Shown here: positions 16,120-24,377 of the stretch, piece by piece | How positions within the stretch are numbered: the stretch's first letter is position 1 | Layout: each line of letters opens with the position of its first letter | Made by a program: the position numbers and the translations under genes | From: Sphingosinicella sp. BN140058 | Lineage (GTDB): Bacteria; Pseudomonadota; Alphaproteobacteria; Sphingomonadales; Sphingomonadaceae | Direction: 5' to 3' | NCBI RefSeq assembly: GCF_004135585.1 | Contig: NZ_CP035501.1 | Span: forward strand, 1,599,001-1,663,000 | DNA length: 64,000 nucleotides | The notes under the pieces: generated by a model | What the model was told of the DNA's origin: nothing | What the model saw: only the letters and a program-made list of their open reading frames with translations | Databases searched by the model: none

Positions 16120-17337
16120 ATGAGCAAGACTGACAAAGAGATCCTGACGACGGCGGACACGGCAAAGCTGCTCGGCGTCTCCGTCAGGACGGCGCAGTTG
16201 CTCATCGAAGGCGGATCGATCACGTCCTGGAAAACGCCGGGCGGTCACCGTCGGGTCTACCGCTCCGACGTGCTGTCGCTCATCGATGACCGCCCCGCCG
16301 CGGTCGCCCCCCTGCCCTCCGCCACGGTCTTCGTTCTCGGCACCGCAGAACGGCTCGCGCTCTACGACCGCCTGTTCGCGACCGTCCCGGAGTGCACGGT
16401 CGACACGTTCGAAGATGTGCTCGAAGCGCTCGTCGCCGTCGGTTCGGTGAAGCCGCACACGATCATCGTCGACCTGGGGGGCTCGGGCACCGACCGGCTG
16501 CCATTACTCCGGAGCCTGGCCACCAGTCCTGCCACTGACGGGACCCAGATCATGGTGGTGGGAGATGACGGCCTCGTGCCCCGCGATCTGCTGCCCAAAC
16601 TTGCGTGCGCAGCCACGCCCGAAGATGCCGTTTCGGCAGTCCGGGCAACGTTGAGCGACACGGAAGAGCTCAAGGTCACCCTTTCGGACCAGACCTTCCC
16701 GATCGCTCTCAACGAAGGCCGGCGGCTGGTGGCGCTGGAGCGTTCCGGACTGGTCGACAGCGCACCGGAAGAGGCATTCGACCGTCTTACCTGGCTTGCC
16801 GCCCACGGCCTCAAGGCACCGGTGGCCCTGATGACCTTGCTCACCCCAACCCGGCAATGGTTCAAGTCGCGGTTCGGGCTCGACCTTCCCGAGACGCCGC
16901 GCAGCTGGGCATTCTGCAACCATACGGTGATGCAGAAGGGTGTCTTCTCGGTCGAGGATCTCGCCACCGATCCGCGCTTTGCGGACAATCCCGCGGTGAA
17001 GGGCGAGCCTCGCTTCCGCTTCTATGCGGGCGCGCCGGTGCTCGACGAGGACGGGTTCGTGGTCGGATCGCTGTGCGTCATCGACCACAAGGCACGCACG
17101 CTCAGCGATCACGAAGCGCAGACCATATCGGCCCTCGCTGCGCTCGCCTCCGACGAGGTGCGCTTGCGCGCTTTGGATAGGAAGCTGCGGGAGGCCAGTC
17201 GCAGGCACCCCGAAAGGGCAGCGGCGGCCGGCGCAGGCGCAGGGACAGCGGCCAATGAAACTGCGGCGATCCCGTTGCGGCCGACGAAAGCTGCCCGTCG
17301 TGGCGGATCCGGAAAGACGAAAACATCCGGTGCCTGA
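16120..17337 (+). CDS. BldC/excisionase-type HTH protein with C-terminal GAF domain
   Basis: A 405-residue protein with three parts. Residues 1-60 form a MerR/excisionase-type helix-turn-helix (LTTADTAKLLGVSVRTAQLL, WKTPGGHRRVYRSDVLSLI), the BldC-like single-domain class. Residues about 65-180 resemble a receiver (TVFVLGTAERLALYDRLF, TIIVDLGG with an Asp) but lack the usual acidic pair and lysine. Residues about 195-355 are a GAF domain (RLVALERSGLVDSAPEEAFD, then PVLDEDGFVVGSLCVIDH, ending LSDHEAQTISALAALA). ATG 16120 has GAGG 9 nt upstream; ATG 16114 is too close to it. A basic tail of about 50 residues ends the chain. It probably links a small-molecule or redox signal to DNA binding. Confidence 0.88.
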   Translation: MSKTDKEILTTADTAKLLGVSVRTAQLLIEGGSITSWKTPGGHRRVYRSDVLSLIDDRPAAVAPLPSATVFVLGTAERLALYDRLFATVPECTVDTFEDVLEALVAVGSVKPHTIIVDLGGSGTDRLPLLRSLATSPATDGTQIMVVGDDGLVPRDLLPKLACAATPEDAVSAVRATLSDTEELKVTLSDQTFPIALNEGRRLVALERSGLVDSAPEEAFDRLTWLAAHGLKAPVALMTLLTPTRQWFKSRFGLDLPETPRSWAFCNHTVMQKGVFSVEDLATDPRFADNPAVKGEPRFRFYAGAPVLDEDGFVVGSLCVIDHKARTLSDHEAQTISALAALASDEVRLRALDRKLREASRRHPERAAAAGAGAGTAANETAAIPLRPTKAARRGGSGKTKTSGA

Positions 17338-17480
17338 TACGGCCGCTCGCATCTGCCATGGCCCCGCCTCCGCGGCCGGATCGCGGCGACAGCTGCCCCT
17401 ATACCAGAGGATGAGTTGCGCCGCGCCGAGAGGGCGCGAGAGTGGTCGCCAGTCGATCGGGTTGGGCGGGTTGAGGTTGA

Positions 17481-18770
17481 ATGCTATTCGCTCACCAGAT
17501 CATCGTTGGCAATCTGGCCGGCCCGGGAGCGTGCATGGGGGAAGAGCATCCGCAACCGGATCAGGGCGAATGGGAGCCGCCCGAGATTGAGCAGGCACCT
17601 TCACTGATCGAACTGCGTGCCGAATTGGCGCGTACGCAACGTGCCTGGATGGCTGCAGAGGAGGGGCTGCGCGAGACGCTCGCCGCGATGATCCAGCATC
17701 AGCAAGTCGGCAAGTGCGGAAACTTCCGGTACAACACGGTAACCGGCGCGATCACCGGGACCGAGGAAGTGTTCAAGATGTTCCGCTTCCCGCCCGGCAC
17801 CCGGGGCTGCACCGTCGAGCAGTGGCTGGAGAGACTTCATCCTGATGACCGTGCCAGGATCGAGCAGCAATTTTTCGCGGCCATCGCCGGCGGAAAAGAT
17901 CTCCGCTTCGAATACCGCATCGTTCTCGACACCGGTGAGAAGCACATACGCTGCGACGGCGAGCCCGATCTCGAGTTCAAGGGTGAGCTCGTTTACTTCG
18001 GCGTACTGACCGACGTCACCGAACGGCGCGCGGCCGAGCAGGCGCAACGCACGATGGAAGCCGAGCTTGCCGCCGCCTTGCGCCTTGCGTCGATGGGCGA
18101 GCTCGCCGGTTCGATCATCCACGAGGTCAATCAACCGCTTGCCGCGATCGCCACCAGCGCCTCGGCATGCCGCCGCTGGATGGCCGCCGGCGAGGACCAT
18201 AAGGAGCGGGCGCTGGCATCGCTCGATCGGGTGGTCGAAGAAGGGCAGCGCGCAGCCGCAATCATCAGCGGCCTCAAGTCCCTCATCCACGACGTTTCGG
18301 CGGAGCCCTCGGCCTTCGATTGGGAGGGCGCGGCGCGCGACGTGTGTTCGCTGATCCTGTCGGAGCTGGCTCGGGAGAATATCTTGCTCGAAACCCGCTT
18401 CGCAGCCGATTTGCCCCGCGCAGTCGGCAACCGGGTGCAGTTCCAGCAGATCCTGATGAATCTGGCCCGCAACGCCATCGAGGCGATGCAGAACAGCAAG
18501 GCGCGGCGGGTTCTGACCGTGGCCACGGCACGCCGCGACGCCATGCTCTCGCTCCAAGTTGCGGACACCGGCACAGGGTTCGACGGGGCCAATCCCGACC
18601 TTCTGTTCAAGCCGCTGTTTACGACCAAGAAGGAAGGCATGGGACTGGGCCTGTCGATCTCGCGCAAGATCGCGATCGCCCATGGGGGGACCCTGCACGC
18701 CGCAGCGCGGGAGGGCGGCGGATCGGTGTTCGAGCTTCTTCTTCCCGCAGAAGGGGGCGATCATGTTTGA
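17481..18770 (+). CDS. PAS-domain sensor histidine kinase
   Basis: A 429-residue soluble kinase. After a variable N-terminus, a PAS_3-type domain spans about residues 75-180 (GNFRYNTVTGAITGTEEVF, LHPDDRARIEQQF, then FGVLTDVTERR). The H-box is GSIIHEVNQPLAAI with His214, and the ATPase has NLARNAIEAM, DTGTGFDG, FKPLFTTKKEGMGLGLSI. This HEVNQPL type usually pairs with FixJ-like regulators, and such a gene follows with an 8-nt overlap. No transmembrane helix is evident, so the signal is probably cytoplasmic (redox, light or ligand). GAGG lies 5 nt before the ATG at 17481. Confidence 0.92.
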   Translation: MLFAHQIIVGNLAGPGACMGEEHPQPDQGEWEPPEIEQAPSLIELRAELARTQRAWMAAEEGLRETLAAMIQHQQVGKCGNFRYNTVTGAITGTEEVFKMFRFPPGTRGCTVEQWLERLHPDDRARIEQQFFAAIAGGKDLRFEYRIVLDTGEKHIRCDGEPDLEFKGELVYFGVLTDVTERRAAEQAQRTMEAELAAALRLASMGELAGSIIHEVNQPLAAIATSASACRRWMAAGEDHKERALASLDRVVEEGQRAAAIISGLKSLIHDVSAEPSAFDWEGAARDVCSLILSELARENILLETRFAADLPRAVGNRVQFQQILMNLARNAIEAMQNSKARRVLTVATARRDAMLSLQVADTGTGFDGANPDLLFKPLFTTKKEGMGLGLSISRKIAIAHGGTLHAAAREGGGSVFELLLPAEGGDHV

Positions 18771-19395
18771 GGCGAAGGCCGCCGCGCCGCTTCGCAGGCC
18801 GCTGGTGCACGTCGTCGATGACGATCCCGGGATGCGGGCCTCGCTGGAAGACCTGCTCGAATCGGTGGGCTACGACGTCGCGAGTTATGCGAGCGCCGCC
18901 GAATGGCTCCACGGCGAGCAGGTTGAAGGGTCGGCTTGCCTGATCCTCGATGTCCGCCTGCCGGGTGTGAACGGGCTGGATCTCCAGGAGCAATTGGCAC
19001 GGGAAGGCCGTCACGTCCCCGTCGTCCTCGTCACCGGCCATGGCGACGTGCCGATGAGCGTGCGGGGCATGAAGGCCGGCGCGATCGACTTTATCGAAAA
19101 GCCCTTCCGGGACCAGGATCTGCTCGATGCGGTCGCACTGGCGATCGAGGAAGGGCGTCGGCGCGCCCCACGGATCCAGCGTCGCCTCGACGCTCAGCGG
19201 CGCTTCGCCACCCTCTCGCCCCGTGAACGGCAGGTCATCGATCTCGTTGTCGAGGGACGGCTGAACAAGCAGATCGCCCACGCCCTCCTGATCAGCGAGG
19301 TCACGGTGAAGATCCACCGCTCAGGAGCAATGCGCAAGCTCGGTGTGCGCTCCCTGGTCGAGCTGACCCGCTTGGCCGAAGCGCTGGGCGCCTGA
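18763..19395 (+). CDS. FixJ/NarL-type response regulator
   Basis: A 210-residue regulator. The receiver has HVVDDDP, Asp63 in LILDVRLPG, VTGHGDVPMSVRGMKAGA and EKPF; this is the FixJ subgroup. A linker helix leads to a LuxR-type HTH (LSPRERQVIDLVVEGRLNKQ, VKIHRSGAMRKLGVRSL). The ATG overlaps the kinase gene, with AAGGGGG just upstream, so the pair is translationally coupled. Phosphotransfer from the PAS kinase is the obvious mode. Confidence 0.92.
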   Translation: MFEAKAAAPLRRPLVHVVDDDPGMRASLEDLLESVGYDVASYASAAEWLHGEQVEGSACLILDVRLPGVNGLDLQEQLAREGRHVPVVLVTGHGDVPMSVRGMKAGAIDFIEKPFRDQDLLDAVALAIEEGRRRAPRIQRRLDAQRRFATLSPRERQVIDLVVEGRLNKQIAHALLISEVTVKIHRSGAMRKLGVRSLVELTRLAEALGA

Positions 19396-19396
19396 C

Positions 19397-19795
19397 ATGA
19401 TGGCGGCGGCAACCGAACGGAGCGCGTGCAAGCCGATCGTCAGCGTCATCGACGACGATTCGGCGATGCGGGCGGCGCTCAGCGATCTGCTCGATTCGCT
19501 GGGCTGCCAGTCACGGGCTTTCGGCAGCAGCGAGCTGTTCCTGAGCGCTGAGGCGGCCGAGTCGAGCGATCTCGTCATCACCGATATCGAAATGGGGGAA
19601 CTCGACGGGCTCGGTCTCCTGAAGCAGCTCGGCGAGACTCTGGCGCATCCGGTGCCGGTGATCGTGATAACCGCGCTCAGCGACGTGCGACTGGAGCACC
19701 GAGCAACGGCGGGAGGCTGTTTCGCCTTTTTGCGCAAGCCGTTCGATCCGGAGCGGCTGATCGCGCATGTGCGAAAAGCCGTCGCGCTTCCGTGA
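19397..19795 (+). CDS. Stand-alone receiver domain protein
   Basis: A 132-residue receiver without an output domain: VIDDDSAMRAALSDLLDSLG, Asp in LVITDIEMGELDG, Thr in VITALSDV and lysine in LRKPFDPE. It starts 1 nt after the FixJ-type stop, so it belongs to the same operon. Such single receivers act as phosphate sinks or shuttles in three-component pathways. Similarity to the FixJ-type receiver upstream suggests competition for the same kinase. Confidence 0.88.
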   Translation: MMAAATERSACKPIVSVIDDDSAMRAALSDLLDSLGCQSRAFGSSELFLSAEAAESSDLVITDIEMGELDGLGLLKQLGETLAHPVPVIVITALSDVRLEHRATAGGCFAFLRKPFDPERLIAHVRKAVALP

Positions 19796-19805
19796 TGGTT
19801 TGCAC

Positions 19806-19823
19806 GCCTGCGTCCGCGCAGGC
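19806..19823 (+). terminator. Hairpin after the three-gene signalling operon
   Basis: GCCTGCG and CGCAGGC (7 bp, perfect) enclose TCCG, 11 bp after the last stop codon. No T-run follows. It is a candidate terminator only. Confidence 0.4.
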
Positions 19824-20147
19824 CATATCTCGCAAGCCCGTCCGACCCGGCAAGTGAACGGGTCTGCATCCCGGCGAGAGGGCTGACATTTTCCGGGCGC
19901 GAACAGTCGCGCTCGCAACGACCACAATCATACGCTGGTATTAGCCCGATCATCCGCAGACCCGGCTAGCTGCCTGTTCCCCACCGCGTCAGCTTCTGCT
20001 TTGCCGCTATGTAGGTGGGGAAGCGCATGACAGGAGCTGACACCGTTTTCAGGCTGGTCGAGCCGATGAGCTCTAGCGTCCGAACCATCGCCGGAATGGA
20101 TCGACCGGTCTCGATCTCCTCTCGCGGTTGCTCAGGCGCTCACCGCC
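19824..20147. other. Spacer upstream of ohr
   Basis: About 320 bp without a recognised gene. On the minus strand, 19965-20135 reads as a short frame of protein-like composition (GRSIPAMVRTLELIG, then MRFPTYIAAKQKL) ending in TAG. It could be a gene remnant, but no family was recognised. TGACACCGTTT at 20038-20048 recurs at 20149-20159 in the ohr promoter. Confidence 0.4.
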
Positions 20148-20175
20148 TTGACACCGTTTAATATCGTGATAAATG
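20148..20175 (+). promoter_or_regulatory. Probable ohr promoter with embedded OhrR-like operator
   Basis: TTGACA (20148-20153) and TAAATG (20170-20175) are spaced 16 bp apart. The partly palindromic TTTAATATCGTGATAAA (20157-20173) fills the spacer and overlaps the -10 element, as expected for steric repression. The same motif precedes ohrR at 6078-6094. Confidence 0.55.
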
Positions 20176-20197
20176 TTATGACGAAAAGAGTGAGCAG

Positions 20198-20623
20198 ATG
20201 AACCTTCTCTATCAGACACAGGCCGTTGCCACCGGCGGCCGCACCGGCAAGGTGGCCACGGCTGACGGCGCGATTGCGCTGACGCTGACCACTCCGCCGG
20301 AACTTGGCGGCAGCAATGGCGATGGTACCAATCCTGAGCAATTGTTCGCCGCCGGCTATGCGGCCTGCTTCCTGAGCGCGATCCGGTTCGTCGCCGGCAG
20401 GCGCAAGCTCGTGATCGCGGAGCGAAGCAGCGTCACCGCCAAGGTCGGCATCGGCATGCGCGATGCCGGCGACGGCTTCGACCTCGACGTCCAGCTCCAA
20501 ATCTATTTGCCTACGATTGAAACCAGGCTCGCCAATCAATTGATCGAGCAGGCTGACCTAGTCTGCCCTTACTCTCACCTCACCCGCAACGCTGCCGCAA
20601 CCCGGCTGTCGCTGGTCGAGTGA
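20198..20623 (+). CDS. ohr: Organic hydroperoxide resistance protein (OsmC/Ohr family)
   Basis: A 141-residue thiol peroxidase that reduces organic hydroperoxides using lipoyl-dependent electrons. The two catalytic cysteines are in AAGYAACFLSAI (residue about 60) and ADLVCPYSH (about 125). The Ohr subgroup signature DGTNPEQLFAAGYAACF is complete, and the N-terminus (LYQTQAVATGGRTGKV) is typical. The length is normal. The usual repressor, OhrR, is encoded 14 kb away. An alpha/beta hydrolase gene follows after 26 bp, probably co-transcribed. Confidence 0.93.
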   Translation: MNLLYQTQAVATGGRTGKVATADGAIALTLTTPPELGGSNGDGTNPEQLFAAGYAACFLSAIRFVAGRRKLVIAERSSVTAKVGIGMRDAGDGFDLDVQLQIYLPTIETRLANQLIEQADLVCPYSHLTRNAAATRLSLVE

Positions 20624-20649
20624 AACTGCCCGCAGAAAGGACGCAATCG

Positions 20650-21444
20650 ATGATCCGAAACCTCCTCACCATCACTGCCGCCGCCATTGCAACTTTGGGC
20701 TTCGCCTCGGCCCTGCCCGCCCAGAGTCCGGCCACCCGCCCGGCGGCCGGACAAGCGCGCAACGTCGTCCTGGTCCATGGCGCGTTCGCCGATGGTTCCG
20801 GCTGGCGCGGCGTCTATGACGATCTGACCAGGCGGGGCTACCGGGTCAGCATTGTCCAGAACCCGCTCACCTCGCTTGCGGACGACGTGGCGGCCACCAA
20901 GCGCGTCCTTGCCCGGCAGGACGGACCGACCATCCTGGTCGGCCATTCCTATGGCGGCACCGTGATCACCGAGGCCGGGGTGGATCCCAAGGTGATCGGC
21001 CTCGTCTACGTGGCGGCACTCGCCCCGGACGCCGGAGAATCCACTGGTGACCAGTTCGCCGACATTCCTGCGCCGGCCGGGTTCGTCATCGAGCCGCAGG
21101 CAGACGGATTCGGGTTCGTCAATCTCGACAAGTTCAAGAGCGGCTTCGCCGGCGACACTAGCGACGCCGATGCGGCCTTCCTCAGGGACTCGCAGGTGCC
21201 GATCGCCATGTCGGCCTTCGGCGAAAAGGTCACGCAGGCGGCGTGGCGGTCGAAGCCGAGCTGGGCGGTGATCGCGACCCGGGATTCGGCGATCGATCCG
21301 AAGCTCTTGCGTTGGACCGCCAAGCGTATCGGCGCCTCGGCGCATGAGGTGGAGGGGAGCCACGTCGTCTTCCTCACCAAGCCGAAGGCGGTGGCCGACG
21401 TGATCGATCAGGCGGCACGAACCGCAGGCGCAAGGAAGCTCTGA
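20650..21444 (+). CDS. Exported alpha/beta hydrolase
   Basis: A 264-residue hydrolase with a signal peptide (IRNLLTITAAAIATLGFASA, likely cut after PAQS-like residues). The fold shows VVLVHGAFADGSGWRGVYD, nucleophile elbow GHSYGG (Ser) and catalytic His in VEGSHVVFLTKPK. It belongs to the HGAFADGSGW group of alpha/beta hydrolases often annotated as esterases. ATG 20650 has AAGG 9 nt upstream; a GTG overlapping the ohr stop (20620) would add ten residues before the signal peptide. Being in the ohr unit, it may be peroxide-inducible. Confidence 0.87.
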   Translation: MIRNLLTITAAAIATLGFASALPAQSPATRPAAGQARNVVLVHGAFADGSGWRGVYDDLTRRGYRVSIVQNPLTSLADDVAATKRVLARQDGPTILVGHSYGGTVITEAGVDPKVIGLVYVAALAPDAGESTGDQFADIPAPAGFVIEPQADGFGFVNLDKFKSGFAGDTSDADAAFLRDSQVPIAMSAFGEKVTQAAWRSKPSWAVIATRDSAIDPKLLRWTAKRIGASAHEVEGSHVVFLTKPKAVADVIDQAARTAGARKL

Positions 21445-21471
21445 GCGGCTGACCACATCCGAAGACGCGGC

Positions 21472-21508
21472 GGCGGGCGGCATCTGGCGATGTCGCCCGC
21501 CGTCTTTC
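21472..21508 (+). terminator. Rho-independent terminator of the ohr operon
   Basis: GGCGGGCGGCAT and ATGTCGCCCGCC form a 12-bp stem with one G-T pair and a 6-nt loop, followed by GTCTTTCAT. It sits 27 bp after the hydrolase stop. Confidence 0.7.
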
Positions 21509-21903
21509 ATATGCAACCGAGGAGGACCGTCCGGTAATCACGCTGTAGCGCGCGGCGCCGATGCGCAGGCTCGAACAGGATTGTCGCGCCCTCTCGCCTG
21601 CCGATCATGCGCAAACGGGGGGAGACGATCCGAAGGAGCCGCATGGTCAAGGATCGCCCCGAAGTCCCGTGTTTTCGGCCCGGCCAGAGCGGCCCGGACA
21701 TGCGCGGCAGAGCCCCTGCTGGCCCCGCCACGATCGGGCGGCGGGTCGTTCGAGAGGTCATGCGGGGCTTCGCGGTGGCGGGCTGCCTTCACTATCCCAC
21801 CGGGGAAGGCGTGGATCTCGCCCGGCGGCTCATGACTCTCGGAGCCGAGCCGCATCCGGGCCCGCGCGACTCGACATGACCCTCAAGGCCGAAAGGATTT
21901 CCG
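21509..21903. other. Spacer before the GNAT gene
   Basis: Several overlapping open frames exist on both strands (for example 21607-21879 plus), but none shows a family signature or a good ribosome-binding site. I see no firm gene or repeat. Confidence 0.4.
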
Positions 21904-22755
21904 ATGACCGGCAACCATGCAGAACAGGCCGACGCCGCCCAATCACCGTTTTCGGACGGGGCCTCGTCAGCAACCGAGGCGGCCGACCGGCTGCAACTTA
22001 CGGACAGCGAACGTGAAGCGATCTTCCGGAATTGCCGGCATTATTGGCTCGGCTACGGATCCAGGCTCCGGATCGATACCGGGATGACGCTCTACAGCGC
22101 AGGCGTTCGCGACCCCCAGCTGAATGGGGTCATGTGGATGGGACCGGGCGATCTCGGCACCAGGGTGGACGAGGCGCGACACTGCTTCGCCGATCTGCCG
22201 TGGTTGTGGTGGGTCGGGCCGGACAGCGATCCCGGCACCCTCGATGTCCTGCTCGCCCGACACGGAAGGCCGGTCGGGGTCTCGCCGGTCATGGCGATCC
22301 GCACTGACCGGGTCGCCGACGTGCCTCATCCTCCCGGACTGGTCGTCGAGGAACTGGCGCCGGATGCCGATCTGGCCCCGTGGGTCAGGACCTACGGCCC
22401 GCCCATGGGCATCGCCGCCGAGGAAATCCCGGCGATGATCCGGGCGGAGGAAGCGCGCACCGATCCGCCCGGATGCCTGGTGCGCTTCGCTGCACGCCTG
22501 GACGGCGAGATCGTCGCCGTGAGCGAATTGCTGATGCGCGATGGAGTGGCAGGCATCTATCTCGTGGCAACCGCTGCAGCGCGGCGGCGCCTCGGCCTCG
22601 GTGCGGCCGTCACCGCCGCCGCCGTCCGGCTTGGCGGCCGGCGCGGCGCCCTGATCGCCGCGCTCCACGCCACGCCGGCCGGGCAGCCGCTCTACCGCCG
22701 GCTCGGCTTCACCACGATCGCGGACTACCGGATCGTGTCCTTGCCGCCGCTCTGA
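21904..22755 (+). CDS. GNAT-family N-acetyltransferase
   Basis: A 283-residue protein. The C-terminal half is a GNAT domain: RFAARLDGEIVAVSEL, AGIYLVATAAARRRLGLGAA (acetyl-CoA pyrophosphate loop, a variant of RxxGxG/A) and QPLYRRLGFTTIADYRI. The N-terminal 130 residues contain a tryptophan-rich segment (DLPWLWWVGPDSDPGTLDVL) seen in two-domain GNATs where a degenerate first domain supports the second. The acceptor is unknown. AAAGGA lies 8 nt before the start. Confidence 0.85.
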   Translation: MTGNHAEQADAAQSPFSDGASSATEAADRLQLTDSEREAIFRNCRHYWLGYGSRLRIDTGMTLYSAGVRDPQLNGVMWMGPGDLGTRVDEARHCFADLPWLWWVGPDSDPGTLDVLLARHGRPVGVSPVMAIRTDRVADVPHPPGLVVEELAPDADLAPWVRTYGPPMGIAAEEIPAMIRAEEARTDPPGCLVRFAARLDGEIVAVSELLMRDGVAGIYLVATAAARRRLGLGAAVTAAAVRLGGRRGALIAALHATPAGQPLYRRLGFTTIADYRIVSLPPL

Positions 22756-22776
22756 TTTTCGTCATCGGCAAAGGGA

Positions 22777-22805
22777 GACGCGGAACGCCGTCGGCATTCC
22801 GCGTC
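22777..22805. terminator. Bidirectional terminator between convergent genes
   Basis: GACGCGGAA and TTCCGCGTC are perfect 9-bp arms around an inner GCC-GTC-GGC stem. The hairpin lies between the GNAT stop (22755) and the O-methyltransferase stop (22821, opposite strand). Confidence 0.6.
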
Positions 22806-22820
22806 CCGCCTCCAAGCCGG

Positions 22821-23942
22821 TCAATTCTGGCCGAAGCCTTCGCCAACCATGCGCCCGAGCGCCGCGACGCGTGCGCCGGCACGCCGCGCGATGATCAAGG
22901 TGCCCTTCTCCGCCGGCGACAGCACGATGCGCACCTGCGTCGTGAAGCCCGCCTCTGCGACCATGCCGGTCAGTTCCGCATGGGACAGGGTTCGGGTTCC
23001 CGTCTCGGTCAGCAACGTCAGCCGAAAGGCGGCTTCGAACAATAAGGGCCTCGTCTCCTTCGGATAATCATGAATGACCAGGATCCCGCCGGGCCGGATG
23101 ACCTCGCCCAGCCGCCGGAAAATCGCGCGATTCTCCTCGATGTCCATGTTGTGGGCGACCGACAGATACAGCGCGACATCATAGCCCTGCCCCCAGTCGC
23201 AGCAGCGCAGGTCCGCTCCCTGCACGGCGATCCGGTCCTCCAGGCGATGGTCGGCGATCCGCGTCCGCGTCTCGCTGAGCGCGCTTTCCAGATCGACGAT
23301 TACCGCGTCCATCCTCGGGTAGCGCCGGCACAATTCGATCGAATGCACGCCGTGCGATCCGCCGAGGTCAAGCAGCCGCAGGGGCCCGTCCGGCAGATCC
23401 AGCGCGCCGACCAGATCCGGAAGCACGAACTTGGCAGCCTCGCGCATGTAGCGGGAGAAAGCCTGCCCGAGCGCCGGATCCTCCGCCATCCGGTCCCACA
23501 GCAATCGCTCCGGCCCGCCCCGGACGACGGCGTCCGGGAGATCGCTCATGATCTTCCACACGTCGGCCGTCCAGCTGAGGCCAGCGCCCCAGTCGATCGG
23601 CCCGCGCGCGGTGAAAAGGCGGGTTGTCTCCGCGGCGTTGGCGAGCATCGGGCCACGTCGCGTCAACGAGCCGAGCGCGACCAGGAAGTCCGTCAGTCGT
23701 TCGACTCCCGTCCTGCTTGCCTGCAGCGTCTCGGCCAGGCCGGCGACGTCCATCGGGCGGTCGGCCAGAGCCTCGAACAGCCCAAGCTTGCCGGCCGTCG
23801 CCATTGCCGCTGCGGTCATCATCTGCAGATAGATGCCGAGCATCGGCATCGGCGCCGGAGCACCGTCCGCAGCATCGTCGTCATCGCCCCAAGGATCGCC
23901 TGCACGGATCGTTCCCGCACCATCGCGTCTGCCATAGTCCAT
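22821..23942 (-). CDS. SAM-dependent O-methyltransferase (family 2 type)
   Basis: A 373-residue enzyme with a plant- and polyketide-type O-methyltransferase layout. An N-terminal dimerisation/winged-helix domain (about 35-110, AAMATAGKLGLFEALADRP) is followed by the Rossmann methyltransferase domain. Motif I is LLDLGGSHGVHSIELCRRYP; VIVDLESAL, then a segment ending GGILVIHDYP, complete the SAM site. The usual catalytic His region reads VAHNMDIEENRAIF. It should methylate a hydroxyl on an aromatic or polyketide-like substrate, not identified. AGGA precedes the ATG by about 8 nt. The UrcA gene starts upstream on the same strand with a 45-bp gap, suggesting one transcript. Confidence 0.85.
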   Translation of the reverse strand: MDYGRRDGAGTIRAGDPWGDDDDAADGAPAPMPMLGIYLQMMTAAAMATAGKLGLFEALADRPMDVAGLAETLQASRTGVERLTDFLVALGSLTRRGPMLANAAETTRLFTARGPIDWGAGLSWTADVWKIMSDLPDAVVRGGPERLLWDRMAEDPALGQAFSRYMREAAKFVLPDLVGALDLPDGPLRLLDLGGSHGVHSIELCRRYPRMDAVIVDLESALSETRTRIADHRLEDRIAVQGADLRCCDWGQGYDVALYLSVAHNMDIEENRAIFRRLGEVIRPGGILVIHDYPKETRPLLFEAAFRLTLLTETGTRTLSHAELTGMVAEAGFTTQVRIVLSPAEKGTLIIARRAGARVAALGRMVGEGFGQN

Positions 23943-23987
23943 CTGTTCATCCTTGTTTGTTGTCCGGCAGTCCTGGCCGGCGGCCGT

Positions 23988-24377
23988 TCAGTTGCTGCTG
24001 CGAGAGCCGAGGCTCAGCCGTGGCGGGAGCGCGCGTGCGCGCGGATCGATCGGGACATGGCAGATCCTGTCGTCGGTGCGGCAGGTGCGGCGTGCCCGGC
24101 CGACCGCAAGATCGACGCAGGCGCGAAATTCGGCGCCTCGCTGGCTCTCGCCGATGCCGCACGCGGCGGAGGCCGATGCCCCGACACGATAATCGCGCGT
24201 GACCTTGCCCTTGCCGGAGCGAAGGTCCAGGTCGCTGACATCCACCTCTATCTGGTGCACCGGGCGGCCGGCCTCTGCTCGGGCAGCGATCAGCGCGCAC
24301 GCGCAGACCATTACCGCCAATTTCACCTGCAACTGCCCGGACGCGCGCACCGAAACACCGGAAACGGAATGCTGCAT
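23988..24377 (-). CDS. UrcA family protein (second copy)
   Basis: A 129-residue exported protein. The signal segment is VKLAVMVCACALIAARAEA. The mature part has IEVDVSDLDLRSGKGKV, SAACG and FRACVDLA, the UrcA layout with its paired cysteines. It then carries an unusual extra tail with two more cysteines (RRTCRTDDRICHV) that could form a second disulfide. GGAGG lies 7 nt before the ATG. It is divergent in sequence from the UrcA at 7657 and probably shares a transcript with the O-methyltransferase. Confidence 0.8.
   Translation of the reverse strand: MQHSVSGVSVRASGQLQVKLAVMVCACALIAARAEAGRPVHQIEVDVSDLDLRSGKGKVTRDYRVGASASAACGIGESQRGAEFRACVDLAVGRARRTCRTDDRICHVPIDPRARALPPRLSLGSRSSN

Noticed and set aside
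21561..22016. Overlapping frames before the GNAT gene
   Set aside because: No family signature; the longer one runs into the GNAT gene in another frame. The composition is that of chance open frames in GC-rich DNA.
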